A program made the translations under genes and the position numbers. A DNA stretch of 17,468 nt from a bacterium (GTDB taxonomy: Bacteria > Armatimonadota > HRBIN16), in contig JANWXG010000027.1 in assembly GCA_025057335.1 (NCBI GenBank), positions 1 to 17,468 on the forward strand, written 5' to 3'. The notes under the pieces are model-generated. The model saw only the letters and a list, made by a program, of their open reading frames with translations, was not told the origin of the DNA and searched no databases. Below are positions 6,829 through 13,974 of the stretch, piece after piece. Numbering within the stretch: position 1 is the stretch's first letter; every line of letters starts with the position of its first letter.

Positions 6829-7884
6829 ATGATGCATCCATTGGATGCACGCAAAGCCTTCATCTTACGAGCGGTAGTACAGGACTACGTAGCGACCGCC
6901 GAGCCTGTTGGCTCGGAGGCGGTAGTGGAGCGCTACGGTCTGCGTGTGAGCTCCGCTACGGTGCGCAACGAGATGGCGGAGATGGCGGAGATGGGCTATC
7001 TGCGCCAGCCCCATGTGTCCGCAGGGCGTATCCCTTCCGACCTAGGCTACCGCTACTACGTCGAACACCTGATGAAGCCTGTTCCCGTCAGCCGACTGCT
7101 TTCCCCCCAACAGACCAACCTGTTCTCCCCGAGTAACCCTGAGATAGGCGAGGTAGAGCGCCTGTTGCAGACCGCCTGCCGCCTGCTGGCGGAGGCGACC
7201 CGATACGCTTCGGTTGCTACGGCACCAGAGACCAATGTGGTGTCCATTCGCCACATCCTGCTGTCGCAGCCGGCTCCAGCCAAGCTGCTGCTGGTGGTTG
7301 TGGCAAGCAGCGGTCAGGTCGAACACCGACTCGTGCCCGTGTCGGCGCCGCTGAGCGAACAGCAGATGGCATGGATGGACCGCGTTCTGCAAGAGCGATA
7401 CTCGGGTCGCGCGGTGCGAGACATGTTCCACGCGGAGTCTGCACCTTCCCTGAGCGAGATGCCTGTTGCGGAACCGGTGTGGAAGCTGGTGACGCAAGCT
7501 GTGCAGGACTGTATCGAGGCGCTGGGACAGCAGGAGGTGTTTCTGGACGGTATCCAGCATATGCTGGAGCAGCCTGAGTTCCGCCAGGCAGAGCGCCTAT
7601 ACCCTGTGATTGCGCTGTTGGAGCAGCCCCAGATGCTCATGCGCCTACTGCAACGGTTGGGCGCCTCAGGCAGGGTGCAGGTGCTCATCGGAGAGGAGAA
7701 CCCTCTACCTGAGATGCGCTGTTGCAGCTTTGTGGCGTCGCCCTATCGAATAGGCGACCGTGTGGCGGGAACGGTATCGGTGCTGGGACCGACAAGGATG
7801 CACTACGAAATCGCCACCACGGCGGTGGAATATATCGCACAGGCGCTTTCCCGCGTGCTGACATATCTCAGTGTGAGCGTGTGA
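6829..7884 (+). CDS. hrcA: Heat-inducible transcription repressor HrcA
   Basis: HrcA is the cytosolic repressor of the class I heat-shock genes. It binds CIRCE operators and is kept active by GroEL. The 351-residue product has normal family length. Its N-terminal winged helix-turn-helix (about residues 5-80) is unmistakable: LRAVVQDYVATAEPVGS, SSATVRNEMAEMAEMGYL and the signature HVSAGRIPSDLGYRYYV. The middle is a GAF-like domain, and the C-terminal VLGPTRMHYEIA matches the conserved V-x-G-P-x-R-M-x-Y end. Two tandem ATGs (6829 and 6832) exist, and the ribosome site suits either. It heads a cluster with grpE 28 nt downstream. Autoregulation is usual in the family, but I see no recognisable CIRCE in the 142-nt divergent region. 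Confidence 0.97.
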   Translation: MMHPLDARKAFILRAVVQDYVATAEPVGSEAVVERYGLRVSSATVRNEMAEMAEMGYLRQPHVSAGRIPSDLGYRYYVEHLMKPVPVSRLLSPQQTNLFSPSNPEIGEVERLLQTACRLLAEATRYASVATAPETNVVSIRHILLSQPAPAKLLLVVVASSGQVEHRLVPVSAPLSEQQMAWMDRVLQERYSGRAVRDMFHAESAPSLSEMPVAEPVWKLVTQAVQDCIEALGQQEVFLDGIQHMLEQPEFRQAERLYPVIALLEQPQMLMRLLQRLGASGRVQVLIGEENPLPEMRCCSFVASPYRIGDRVAGTVSVLGPTRMHYEIATTAVEYIAQALSRVLTYLSVSV

Positions 7885-7912
7885 GACAGCATACTTCATG
7901 GAGAGACAAGGG

Positions 7913-8515
7913 ATGAGACGGAAGAAACCTGAACCGGAGGAGCCCCATCCAGAGACGCGCCCTGAAGAAAACCCTGCTGCCGAGGTAGAGGTGCCCTCGG
8001 AGCCGACAGGCGAACCGGAGGTAGCAGAGGTCGCTGCACTGCAAGCGCGCGTCCGCGCTTTGGAAGAAGAGAATACCCTGCTGAAACAGCAGCTAGCAGA
8101 TAAACAAGATAGCCTCCTGCGTACCCTTGCAGACTTCGACAACTTCCGCCGCCGCACACGCCAAGAGATGGAAGAGATTCGCCGCATCGCTCTCGAGGAG
8201 TTTCTGCGCGGTCTGCTGCGCGTGATGGATAACTTCGAGCGCGCCTTGCAGTCTGCAGAAGAGAGCCAATCTTTCGAAAAATTATTAGAGGGTGTACAGT
8301 TGACCTATCGGCAGATGCAAGCGCTACTTCGGGAAGCGGGGGTAGAGCCCATCGAGGCGGTGGGCAAACCGTTCGACCCCAACTTCCACGAGGCAGTGCA
8401 GCGTGTGGAAAGCCCCGAACATCCTGACGAAACCGTGCTGGAAGAGGTAGAACGCGGCTACATGATCCAGTCGCGCGTGTTGCGTCCCAGCCGGGTGAAG
8501 GTGGTTAAGAACTGA
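7913..8515 (+). CDS. grpE: GrpE, nucleotide exchange factor of DnaK
   Basis: GrpE releases ADP from DnaK in the Hsp70 folding cycle and acts as a cytosolic dimer. The chosen start gives 200 residues. The N-terminal ~38 residues are acidic, proline-rich and probably disordered. A long coiled coil follows (roughly 35-90, VAALQARVRALEEENTLLKQ onward) and includes the DFDNFRRRTRQE signature. The C-terminal beta domain is also typical, with GKPFDPNFHEAV and GYMIQSRVLRPSRVKV. An upstream in-frame ATG at 7898 lacks a ribosome site, while 7913 has GGAGA at 7900-7904, so 7913 is preferred. Its stop shares one base with the glmM start (TGATG). No dnaK or dnaJ gene follows, unlike the common hrcA-grpE-dnaK-dnaJ order. 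Confidence 0.96.
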   Translation: MRRKKPEPEEPHPETRPEENPAAEVEVPSEPTGEPEVAEVAALQARVRALEEENTLLKQQLADKQDSLLRTLADFDNFRRRTRQEMEEIRRIALEEFLRGLLRVMDNFERALQSAEESQSFEKLLEGVQLTYRQMQALLREAGVEPIEAVGKPFDPNFHEAVQRVESPEHPDETVLEEVERGYMIQSRVLRPSRVKVVKN

Positions 8516-9864
8516 TGACGAAACTGTTTGGCACTGATGGAGTGCGCGGCGTCGCCAACCGCGAACTGACTCCTCTTCTGGCGATGCAGCTGGGAATGGC
8601 GGCGGCGGTGGTGTTAGCCAACGGTGGTCACGCCCCACATGTGCTGGTGGGGCGTGATCCACGTTTGTCGGGAGACATGCTGGAGTCGGCATTGGTTGCT
8701 GGTCTCTGCTCCACTGGAGCACGGGTGACCCTGTTGGGTATCCTCCCGACGCCTGCTGTCGCCTACTGTACTCGGCACTCTCGAGCGGACGCGGGCGCGG
8801 TCATCTCCGCCTCGCACAACCCTTTTGAGGACAACGGTATCAAGTTCTTCAGCGTAGACGGATGCAAGCTGCCTGACTGCGTAGAAGAACGAATCGAGGC
8901 GCTGGTGCATGACTGGGAACACATCCCGCGCGTGTGCGGCGAGCGCATCGGCAGCGTGCAGCGGGACAGCGAATGGGTTGACCGCTACGTCGCCCATTTG
9001 ATTGCTAGCACGGGTTGTTCGCTCAAGGGGATACGGGTCGTGGTGGACGCAGCGAACGGCGCCGCGTACAGCATTGCGCCGCGAGTGCTCTTGCAGCTGG
9101 GCGCCGAGGTTATCCCCATCCATTGCACTCCAGATGGCATCAACATCAACCGAGGCTGCGGTTCCCTGCACACCGAGAGCATGCGCCAGACAGTACTGGA
9201 ACAGCGTGCCGACGTCGGGCTCTCGTTCGATGGTGATGCCGACCGCGTCATCCTCAGCGACGAGCAGGGGAACGAGATTGACGGTGACCGCATCATGGCG
9301 ATGAGCGCACTATACCTGAAGCGAACGGGACGCCTGCGCCATCATGTGCTAGTTGCCACCGTCATGAGCAACCTCGGCTTGGAAGAGGCGATGCGAGCAC
9401 ATGGCATCCGCTTGGAGCGCACTAAGGTGGGCGACCGCTACGTCGCTGAGCGCATGCGCCAGCTGGACGCAGCACTGGGTGGTGAGCAGTCGGGACATAT
9501 CATCTTCGCCGAATACACCACCACAGGCGACGGACTACTCACCGCACTGCAGATTCTGGCGCTCATGCAACGTACTGGGCAACCGCTCTCCCAGTTGGCG
9601 CAGGTGATGACTCAGTATCCTCAGATGCTGCGCAACGTGCGGGTAGGTGACAAGCACGCCTGGGAGCGCTACGAGCGCGCACCTGAAGTGGAGCAGTGGG
9701 CTCTGCAGCAACTGGGCAACCCGTCTCGGGTAAACATCCGCCCTTCAGGGACGGAGCCGGTGGTACGGATTATGATTGAGGCAACAGACCCCGCCCGTAT
9801 GGAGCAGGTCATGGCGCAGCTGGAGCAAGTGGTGTGGGAGGTGTGCGGCAAGCCAGAGGAGTAG
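8515..9864 (+). CDS. glmM: Phosphoglucosamine mutase
   Basis: GlmM converts glucosamine-6-phosphate to glucosamine-1-phosphate on the way to UDP-GlcNAc for cell-wall synthesis. The 449-residue product matches family length and opens with the typical LFGTDGVRGVAN. All four alpha-D-phosphohexomutase sites are visible: the phosphoserine loop ISASHNPFEDNGIKFF (97-112, Ser100 predicted to carry the phosphate), the metal loop DGDADR (239-244), the sugar-binding GEQSGH (323-328) and the phosphate-binding RPSGTEP (409-415). The SASHNPF-x-D-N-G form separates GlmM from phosphomannomutases and phosphoglucomutases. The start overlaps the grpE stop by one base, so translation is coupled. coaX begins 4 nt after its stop. 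Confidence 0.98.
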   Translation: MTKLFGTDGVRGVANRELTPLLAMQLGMAAAVVLANGGHAPHVLVGRDPRLSGDMLESALVAGLCSTGARVTLLGILPTPAVAYCTRHSRADAGAVISASHNPFEDNGIKFFSVDGCKLPDCVEERIEALVHDWEHIPRVCGERIGSVQRDSEWVDRYVAHLIASTGCSLKGIRVVVDAANGAAYSIAPRVLLQLGAEVIPIHCTPDGININRGCGSLHTESMRQTVLEQRADVGLSFDGDADRVILSDEQGNEIDGDRIMAMSALYLKRTGRLRHHVLVATVMSNLGLEEAMRAHGIRLERTKVGDRYVAERMRQLDAALGGEQSGHIIFAEYTTTGDGLLTALQILALMQRTGQPLSQLAQVMTQYPQMLRNVRVGDKHAWERYERAPEVEQWALQQLGNPSRVNIRPSGTEPVVRIMIEATDPARMEQVMAQLEQVVWEVCGKPEE

Positions 9865-9868
9865 CCCC

Positions 9869-10639
9869 ATGCTGTTGGCGCTAGACGTGGGCAACACGAA
9901 CATCGTGGTAGGCGTCTTCGACGGGCAACGGCTCGTGGAACATTGGCGTGTGCGTACTGACCGTGAGCGCACCGCTGACGAACATGGCTTGTTGCTGACC
10001 CACCTGTTGCAGTACGCTTCACTGCCTCCAGAGGGCATTGACGGCGTGATTATCTCCAACGTGGTGCCGCCGATGACCGATGCCTTGCAGGGGATGGCGC
10101 GACGTTTCTTCCGTGTGGAGCCACTGTTCGTCTCGCATGAACTGGACCTTGGCGTGCCCATCCGTTATCACGACCCGCGTGAGGTAGGTGCTGACCGCCT
10201 GGTGAACGCGGTCGCGGCGATACATAAGTACGGCGCCCCCGCGATTGTGGTGGACTTCGGCACGGCGACCACGCTCGACGTGGTGTCGCCAGCGGGGGAG
10301 TATCTAGGCGGATGTATCATGGCGGGAGTAGGTATCTCGGCAGAGGCGCTTTTCCGCACCGCTGCTCGCCTACCCCGTATCGAGCTGGTCGCTCCCGCAC
10401 ACGTCATTGGGCGCACGACGGTAGAGGCAATGCAAGCGGGCATCCTGCTAGGTTATGCAGGAGCGATCGATGCCTTAGTAGAGCGTATCCATCAGGAGCT
10501 CGGCTGCCAAACCACTGTGGTGGCGACGGGTGGACTGGCGGAGCGCATCGCTGCCGAAACCCGTACCATCCAGCACGTGGACCCCTGGCTGACCCTGGAA
10601 GGGCTACGCATCGTTTGGCAACGAGTGCAGGAAGTATGA
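9869..10639 (+). CDS. coaX: Type III pantothenate kinase
   Basis: CoaX catalyses the ATP-dependent phosphorylation of pantothenate, the first committed step of coenzyme A synthesis. It requires a monovalent cation and is not feedback-inhibited by CoA. From ATG 9869 the product is 256 residues, the family norm. The ASKHA-fold motifs are clear: DVGNTN (6-11, phosphate loop), ISNVVP (62-67), GADRLVN (107-113, pantothenate site), DFGTATT (129-135) and ATGGLAE (219-225). The open frame extends upstream into glmM, but 9869 has GAGGAG at 9856-9861 with 7-nt spacing and begins exactly at the family N-terminus. It sits 4 nt after glmM and 63 nt before folB, so it probably shares their transcript. Confidence 0.97.
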   Translation: MLLALDVGNTNIVVGVFDGQRLVEHWRVRTDRERTADEHGLLLTHLLQYASLPPEGIDGVIISNVVPPMTDALQGMARRFFRVEPLFVSHELDLGVPIRYHDPREVGADRLVNAVAAIHKYGAPAIVVDFGTATTLDVVSPAGEYLGGCIMAGVGISAEALFRTAARLPRIELVAPAHVIGRTTVEAMQAGILLGYAGAIDALVERIHQELGCQTTVVATGGLAERIAAETRTIQHVDPWLTLEGLRIVWQRVQEV

Positions 10640-10702
10640 TTCGGTTCAGCAGTGGGAGAAACAGTGGCAAATACACCCATGCAACATTAGGAGAGAGCGA
10701 CC

Positions 10703-11068
10703 ATGTCTGCTGACGCTATCCTCATTGAAGGCATCACTTTCCACGCTTATCATGGCGCCTCGGACGAAGAGCAGGCGGTAGGACATCGCTACAGCGTAGA
10801 CGTCGTGCTGGAGTATGATATCCGCGCCGCCGCTCAAACGGACGACCTTGCGCAGACGGTCAACTACTCTGCAGTAGCGAAGCGGGTGCTGGCTATTGGC
10901 ACGGAGAACCAGTTCAGGCTGATTGAGACGCTGGCGGAGCGTCTTGCGGCAGACATCCTGCAGAACTTCCCCGTTTCGGCGGTAGAGGTCACCGTACGCA
11001 AGCTGCTCCCCCCGATGAAGGTGCCTGCGCAGGCAACCGGCGTGCGTATTCGTCGCACGGCGCGATAA
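10703..11068 (+). CDS. folB: Dihydroneopterin aldolase
   Basis: FolB cleaves 7,8-dihydroneopterin to 6-hydroxymethyl-dihydropterin and glycolaldehyde in folate synthesis. The 121-residue length is standard. Typical motifs are ITFHAYHGASDEEQAVGHRY (11-30, with the conserved Glu and Gly of the substrate pocket), YSAVAKRV (55-62), LIETLAERLA (73-82) and VTVRKLLPP (96-104), in which Lys100 is the expected catalytic lysine. AGGAGAG about 7-13 nt before the ATG fixes the start. It is the last gene of the hrcA cluster before a new promoter at 11118. No folP, folK or folE is nearby. Confidence 0.95.
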   Translation: MSADAILIEGITFHAYHGASDEEQAVGHRYSVDVVLEYDIRAAAQTDDLAQTVNYSAVAKRVLAIGTENQFRLIETLAERLAADILQNFPVSAVEVTVRKLLPPMKVPAQATGVRIRRTAR

Positions 11069-11117
11069 CGCGGTTGTCTCCCAGCACTTGGCTTCTCTTC
11101 GGAACGCCGCTCCAGCA

Positions 11118-11146
11118 TTGATTTTTCGCAGGGTGGGGTGTATGCT
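11118..11146 (+). promoter_or_regulatory. Promoter of the threonine aldolase gene
   Basis: TTGATT (11118-11123), a 17-nt spacer and TATGCT (11141-11146) form a good sigma-70 promoter, 40 nt upstream of the ATG at 11186. It separates this gene from the folB transcript. No hairpin terminator is visible between folB and this promoter. Confidence 0.65.
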
Positions 11147-11185
11147 ATTATCTATCACCGACATTCCCTTCATATGGAGGTCGTG

Positions 11186-12211
11186 ATGCATCGTTTGGTA
11201 GACTTGCGCAGCGACACCGTTACGGTACCGACGCCCGAGATGCGCCATGCCATGTCGAACGCGGAAGTAGGGGACGACGTATACGGCGAAGACCCCACAG
11301 TCAACCGCTTGCAGGAGCGTGCGGCGGAGCTGCTGGGCAAAGAGGCAGCGCTGTTTGTGCCGTCGGGCACGATGGGCAACGAAATCGCTATCAAGGTGCA
11401 TACTCGTCCTGGCGACGAGGTGCTTCTTGACGAGGACTGTCACATCGTCAAGTGGGAGCTGGGCGCAGCAGCGTTCATCAGTCAGGTGCAGCTGCATACC
11501 CTTCCGAACCAGCGGGGCATTGTGCCTGTGGAAGAATATGCAAAGCGGATTCACCCAGGCGACGACCATGTGCCTCCCACACGCCTCATCTGCTTAGAGA
11601 ACACACACAACGCTGCAGGCGGTGTAGTGTTGCCGTTGGAGTATGTGCGTGAGGTATGCGATCTGGCGCATGCTCATGGCGTGGCGGTACACCTAGACGG
11701 CGCACGCCTTTTCAACGCGGCTGTGGCATTGGGCGTGGCGGCAAGGGAGCTGGCTGCGGGCGCCGACTCGGTGATGTTCTGCCTATCGAAGGGGCTGGCG
11801 TGTCCTGTCGGTTCCATACTGTGTGGCTCACGGGCGTTCATCGAGGAGGCGCGCCGGGTACGCAAGATACTGGGCGGTGCGATGCGACAGGTGGGCATCC
11901 TTGCCGCAGCAGGACTGGTGGCGTTGGACACGATGATAAACCGTCTGGCAGAAGACCACGCTCGCGCCCGACGGTTGGCGGAGGCGATAGCCCACTTGCC
12001 TGGTTTCTCGGTAGACCTGGAGACGGTGCAGACGAACATGGTATACGTGCATACGGAGCAACCTGCACGGCGCGTGGTACAGCAGCTGGAGACGCTAGGC
12101 GTGCTGTGTCTGGACGTGTTTCCACATACGATACGGCTAGTCACTCACAAGGATGTAGACGATAGAGACGTAACGTACGCTATCGAGGCATTCACGAAGG
12201 TAGCTGCTTGA
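11186..12211 (+). CDS. ltaE: Low-specificity L-threonine aldolase (PLP enzyme)
   Basis: This enzyme cleaves L-threonine or L-allo-threonine to glycine and acetaldehyde in the cytosol, using pyridoxal phosphate. From ATG 11186 the product is 341 residues, as usual for the family. The N-terminus VDLRSDTVTVPTPEMRHAM is diagnostic. Other features are GDDVYGEDPTVNRLQ (29-43), the phosphate-binding SGTMGN (60-65), ENTHNAAGG (138-146), the PLP-ring aspartate in HLDGARLFNA (169-178) and the Schiff-base Lys202 in CLSKGLACPVGS. The frame is open upstream, but 11186 is preceded by GGAGG (11176-11180, spacing 5) and starts at the conserved N-terminus. It is probably monocistronic and ends 49 nt from the 3' end of the convergent tRNA gene. 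The symbol ltaE is by family and no stereochemistry is implied. Confidence 0.95.
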   Translation: MHRLVDLRSDTVTVPTPEMRHAMSNAEVGDDVYGEDPTVNRLQERAAELLGKEAALFVPSGTMGNEIAIKVHTRPGDEVLLDEDCHIVKWELGAAAFISQVQLHTLPNQRGIVPVEEYAKRIHPGDDHVPPTRLICLENTHNAAGGVVLPLEYVREVCDLAHAHGVAVHLDGARLFNAAVALGVAARELAAGADSVMFCLSKGLACPVGSILCGSRAFIEEARRVRKILGGAMRQVGILAAAGLVALDTMINRLAEDHARARRLAEAIAHLPGFSVDLETVQTNMVYVHTEQPARRVVQQLETLGVLCLDVFPHTIRLVTHKDVDDRDVTYAIEAFTKVAA

Positions 12212-12260
12212 GGATGACGCCACGTTTTGCCCCACGGTATGGAGAGGACAAAAAAGAAAT

Positions 12261-12334
12261 TGGCTGCGGGGGATGGATTCGAACCACCGTTACCTGGTCC
12301 AGAGCCAGGCGTCCTGCCACTGAACGACCCCGCA
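12261..12334 (-). tRNA. tRNA-Gln (anticodon CTG), CCA encoded
   Basis: On the minus strand a full cloverleaf can be drawn. The acceptor arm TGCGGGG (12334-12328) pairs with CCCCGCA (12271-12265), followed by discriminator G and an encoded CCA (12263-12261). The D arm is GTTC-AGTGGCA-GGAC. The anticodon arm is CCTGG-CTCTGGA-CCAGG, with anticodon CTG reading the glutamine codon CAG. The T arm has the GTTCGAATCC core, with one G-U pair in the stem. A T-rich stretch (TTTCTTTTTT) follows directly after CCA and may help termination. Confidence 0.96.
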
Positions 12335-12347
12335 GCTTTCGCTATAT

Positions 12348-12376
12348 ATTATGCCCAACTCTGCGCAGTTTGTCAA
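12348..12376 (-). promoter_or_regulatory. Promoter of tRNA-Gln
   Basis: On the minus strand TTGACA (12376-12371), a 17-nt spacer and CATAAT (12353-12348) form a strong promoter. The -10 box ends 13 nt before the mature tRNA 5' end, leaving a short leader for RNase P removal. Confidence 0.85.
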
Positions 12377-12417
12377 GGGTTCTGGGAAATTCCTTGCGCA
12401 GACTTGCTCAGTGCAGG

Positions 12418-12438
12418 AAGCCGCTAGAGAGGCTTTTT
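12418..12438 (+). terminator. Weak candidate intrinsic terminator
   Basis: AAGCC, an 8-nt loop and GGCTT followed by TTT make a short hairpin plus T-tract on the plus strand. With only 5 bp it is weak. It could stop transcription from the threonine aldolase gene that reads through the antisense of the tRNA. Confidence 0.3.
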
Positions 12439-12439
12439 C

Positions 12440-12571
12440 AGCTCACCCAGAGGTTCTGCCTCCAATGTAGTGTTTCGGAGGACGAGGCTCCTGCTGAGCC
12501 GTTGGTTTTGTGTGGTCGCGACGGAGCGCGACCCCCCCACCTGTTTTGGAAGGCGAGGTGCCCGACGAACC
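12440..12571. repeat. Array of four 24-nt repeats in a geneless region
   Basis: The 350 nt between the tRNA and the next gene hold four 24-nt units at 12440-12463, 12477-12500, 12514-12537 and 12548-12571. Start-to-start distances are 37, 37 and 34 nt. Unit 2 (plus) begins GGAGGACGAGG and contains the hairpin GGCTC-CTGCT-GAGCC. Units 4 (plus) and 1 (minus, most diverged) each match it at about 16 of 24 positions. Unit 3 belongs to the other family, seen at the window end, in minus orientation. It forms a perfect 7-bp hairpin GGTCGCG-ACGGAG-CGCGACC followed by CCCC. Positions 12572-12684 show nothing further that I recognise. Confidence 0.65.
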
Positions 12572-12684
12572 GCTTCCCTCTGTCATACTCAGCGACAGCG
12601 GCTTAGGGTGACCTTGTCGTGAAAGCACGTCTTCCACGTTACCGCAGGAGAGGACATCCACGGCGCAGAAACGGATGAGAGAAT

Positions 12685-13965
12685 ATGGAGGTACAACACG
12701 GAAGCAAAATGGGAACCAGCAGGCCAGCTGTCCAGGACGAATGGAAACGCTACTTCTCCGCCGATGATACTCCACAGCCCCTCCGAGACCCTGCCGACCC
12801 GACGCTCTGGCCCAACCGTTGGAGCCGCGCTAACTCCGACGAGTGGATTGCGCGCAACCACGACCGCCTACGCCAGATGCGCCCGCGTGTGTTGCTCATC
12901 AACTTCTCGAATCAGGTTGCGCCGGAGAAGCCCCTTCAGCTAGCACAGCAGCTCATCGCAGCGATGCGCGAAGCCAGTCGCTATCACGGCTATAGAGACC
13001 CGAAGGCGCCGCCGTTTCTGGAGTATACCCTATGGCGGTTTGTGGACCTGCGCGACCCTGACCGGAAGGAGAAGAACAGTCGAAAGGTTCCCGTCAAACC
13101 ACATGTTCCTGACCCGCAAATCAACTGCGACTACAACGCCTTCTTCTCCGAGCAATTTGCCGAGTATATCGGCGTACGTGACCCGCGCAACCGACGTCGC
13201 TTCTTGCGTCTAGACGAACTGGTAGACCGGGGATATGTGCATGAGGTGTGGTTCACCGCCGCGGCGACGGGTGATTTCCGTTGCTTGGAGTGCGTGGAGC
13301 TGAAGCCCATGTACGACGAGCAGTTTCGCAAGATACCCGGCAAACATGTGCAGGCAGGCAACGGCGGTGACCCCGACCAACAGTGGACAGGCAGGTCAGT
13401 ACGTCTCAACTGTATCAACCATGACCGAGGCATCGGCTGCGCAATGGAGAACTTAGGGCACTCGATGGAGGGGTTGGCGCATAGCCGAGCCATCCCTTAC
13501 TTCACACGCTACTTTTACGAGTATGCAGGCTTCGATTTGGACAAGCGATACGGACTGCCTTTCAACTCGTTCTACCCGCTCTGGGGAGAGGGCAAGGGTA
13601 TCTCCTACCCCGACCCCCACACTGCCGTGGTGACCGACGGCAGGCAAACGTGGCGAATCGAGAACTACGTGGCAGCGGGGGGCAACGTGCATTTCCCTCC
13701 TAACGCCCGTCGCCACTACGACCTAAACAACACCGAGCCCGTGATGTCGACGATTGAGGACTGGCGAATTGGGAGTGGTTCTGGCGGTAAAGACCTCGCC
13801 CGCCCCTGGACAAGCGAGGTGCTGAAGCGCTACGCCGACCTCGCCCCCGATTGCATGGGCAAGTGGCTGGTTTACTGGTGGCAAAACATGCCTGGGCTCA
13901 ACAACCGCTCTCGCGACGACGAGGGCAAACCGATGAAAAACTGGTGGGTGTTCTGGTTCTACTGA
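12685..13965 (+). CDS. Uncharacterised aromatic-rich 426-residue protein
   Basis: I cannot assign this protein to a named family. No signal peptide or membrane segment is visible, and the frame is closed by TGA at 12676, just upstream of the ATG, so there is no hidden leader. It is rich in W, Y, R, H and N. Noteworthy blocks are RPRVLLINFSNQ (67-78, a beta strand), YVHEVWFTAAATGDF (184-198), NCINHDRGIGCAMENLGHSMEG (242-263 region, with Cys243, His246, Cys252, Glu255, His259 and Glu262), GGNVHFPPNARRHYDLNN (332-349) and an aromatic tail ending KNWWVFWFY. The clustered Cys/His/Glu residues could bind metal or catalyse hydrolysis, but this is speculation. Similar HxxE and G-N-V-H-x-P-P-N blocks seem familiar to me from uncharacterised, often secreted bacterial proteins. 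The start at 12685 has only a weak GAGAG ribosome site; 12709 is an alternative. An ABC permease starts 9 nt after its stop. Confidence 0.85.
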   Translation: MEVQHGSKMGTSRPAVQDEWKRYFSADDTPQPLRDPADPTLWPNRWSRANSDEWIARNHDRLRQMRPRVLLINFSNQVAPEKPLQLAQQLIAAMREASRYHGYRDPKAPPFLEYTLWRFVDLRDPDRKEKNSRKVPVKPHVPDPQINCDYNAFFSEQFAEYIGVRDPRNRRRFLRLDELVDRGYVHEVWFTAAATGDFRCLECVELKPMYDEQFRKIPGKHVQAGNGGDPDQQWTGRSVRLNCINHDRGIGCAMENLGHSMEGLAHSRAIPYFTRYFYEYAGFDLDKRYGLPFNSFYPLWGEGKGISYPDPHTAVVTDGRQTWRIENYVAAGGNVHFPPNARRHYDLNNTEPVMSTIEDWRIGSGSGGKDLARPWTSEVLKRYADLAPDCMGKWLVYWWQNMPGLNNRSRDDEGKPMKNWWVFWFY

Positions 13966-13974
13966 GGGAGAGAT

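Noticed and set aside
6687..6863. 59-residue N-terminal extension of the sugar kinase
   Set aside because: It would cross the kinase's own promoter and the start of hrcA, and the GHMP fold begins at the internal ATG at 6686.
12208..12606. 132-aa plus-strand open frame containing CGGWIRTTVTWSRARRPAT
   Set aside because: It is the antisense of tRNA-Gln followed by the repeat array. The GGWIRTTV-type peptide is a well-known translation artefact of tRNA complements.
12443..12775. Small minus-strand gene in the repeat region
   Set aside because: It has no ribosome site or recognisable motif, and the frame is made of the complement of the repeats and the 5' end of the next gene.
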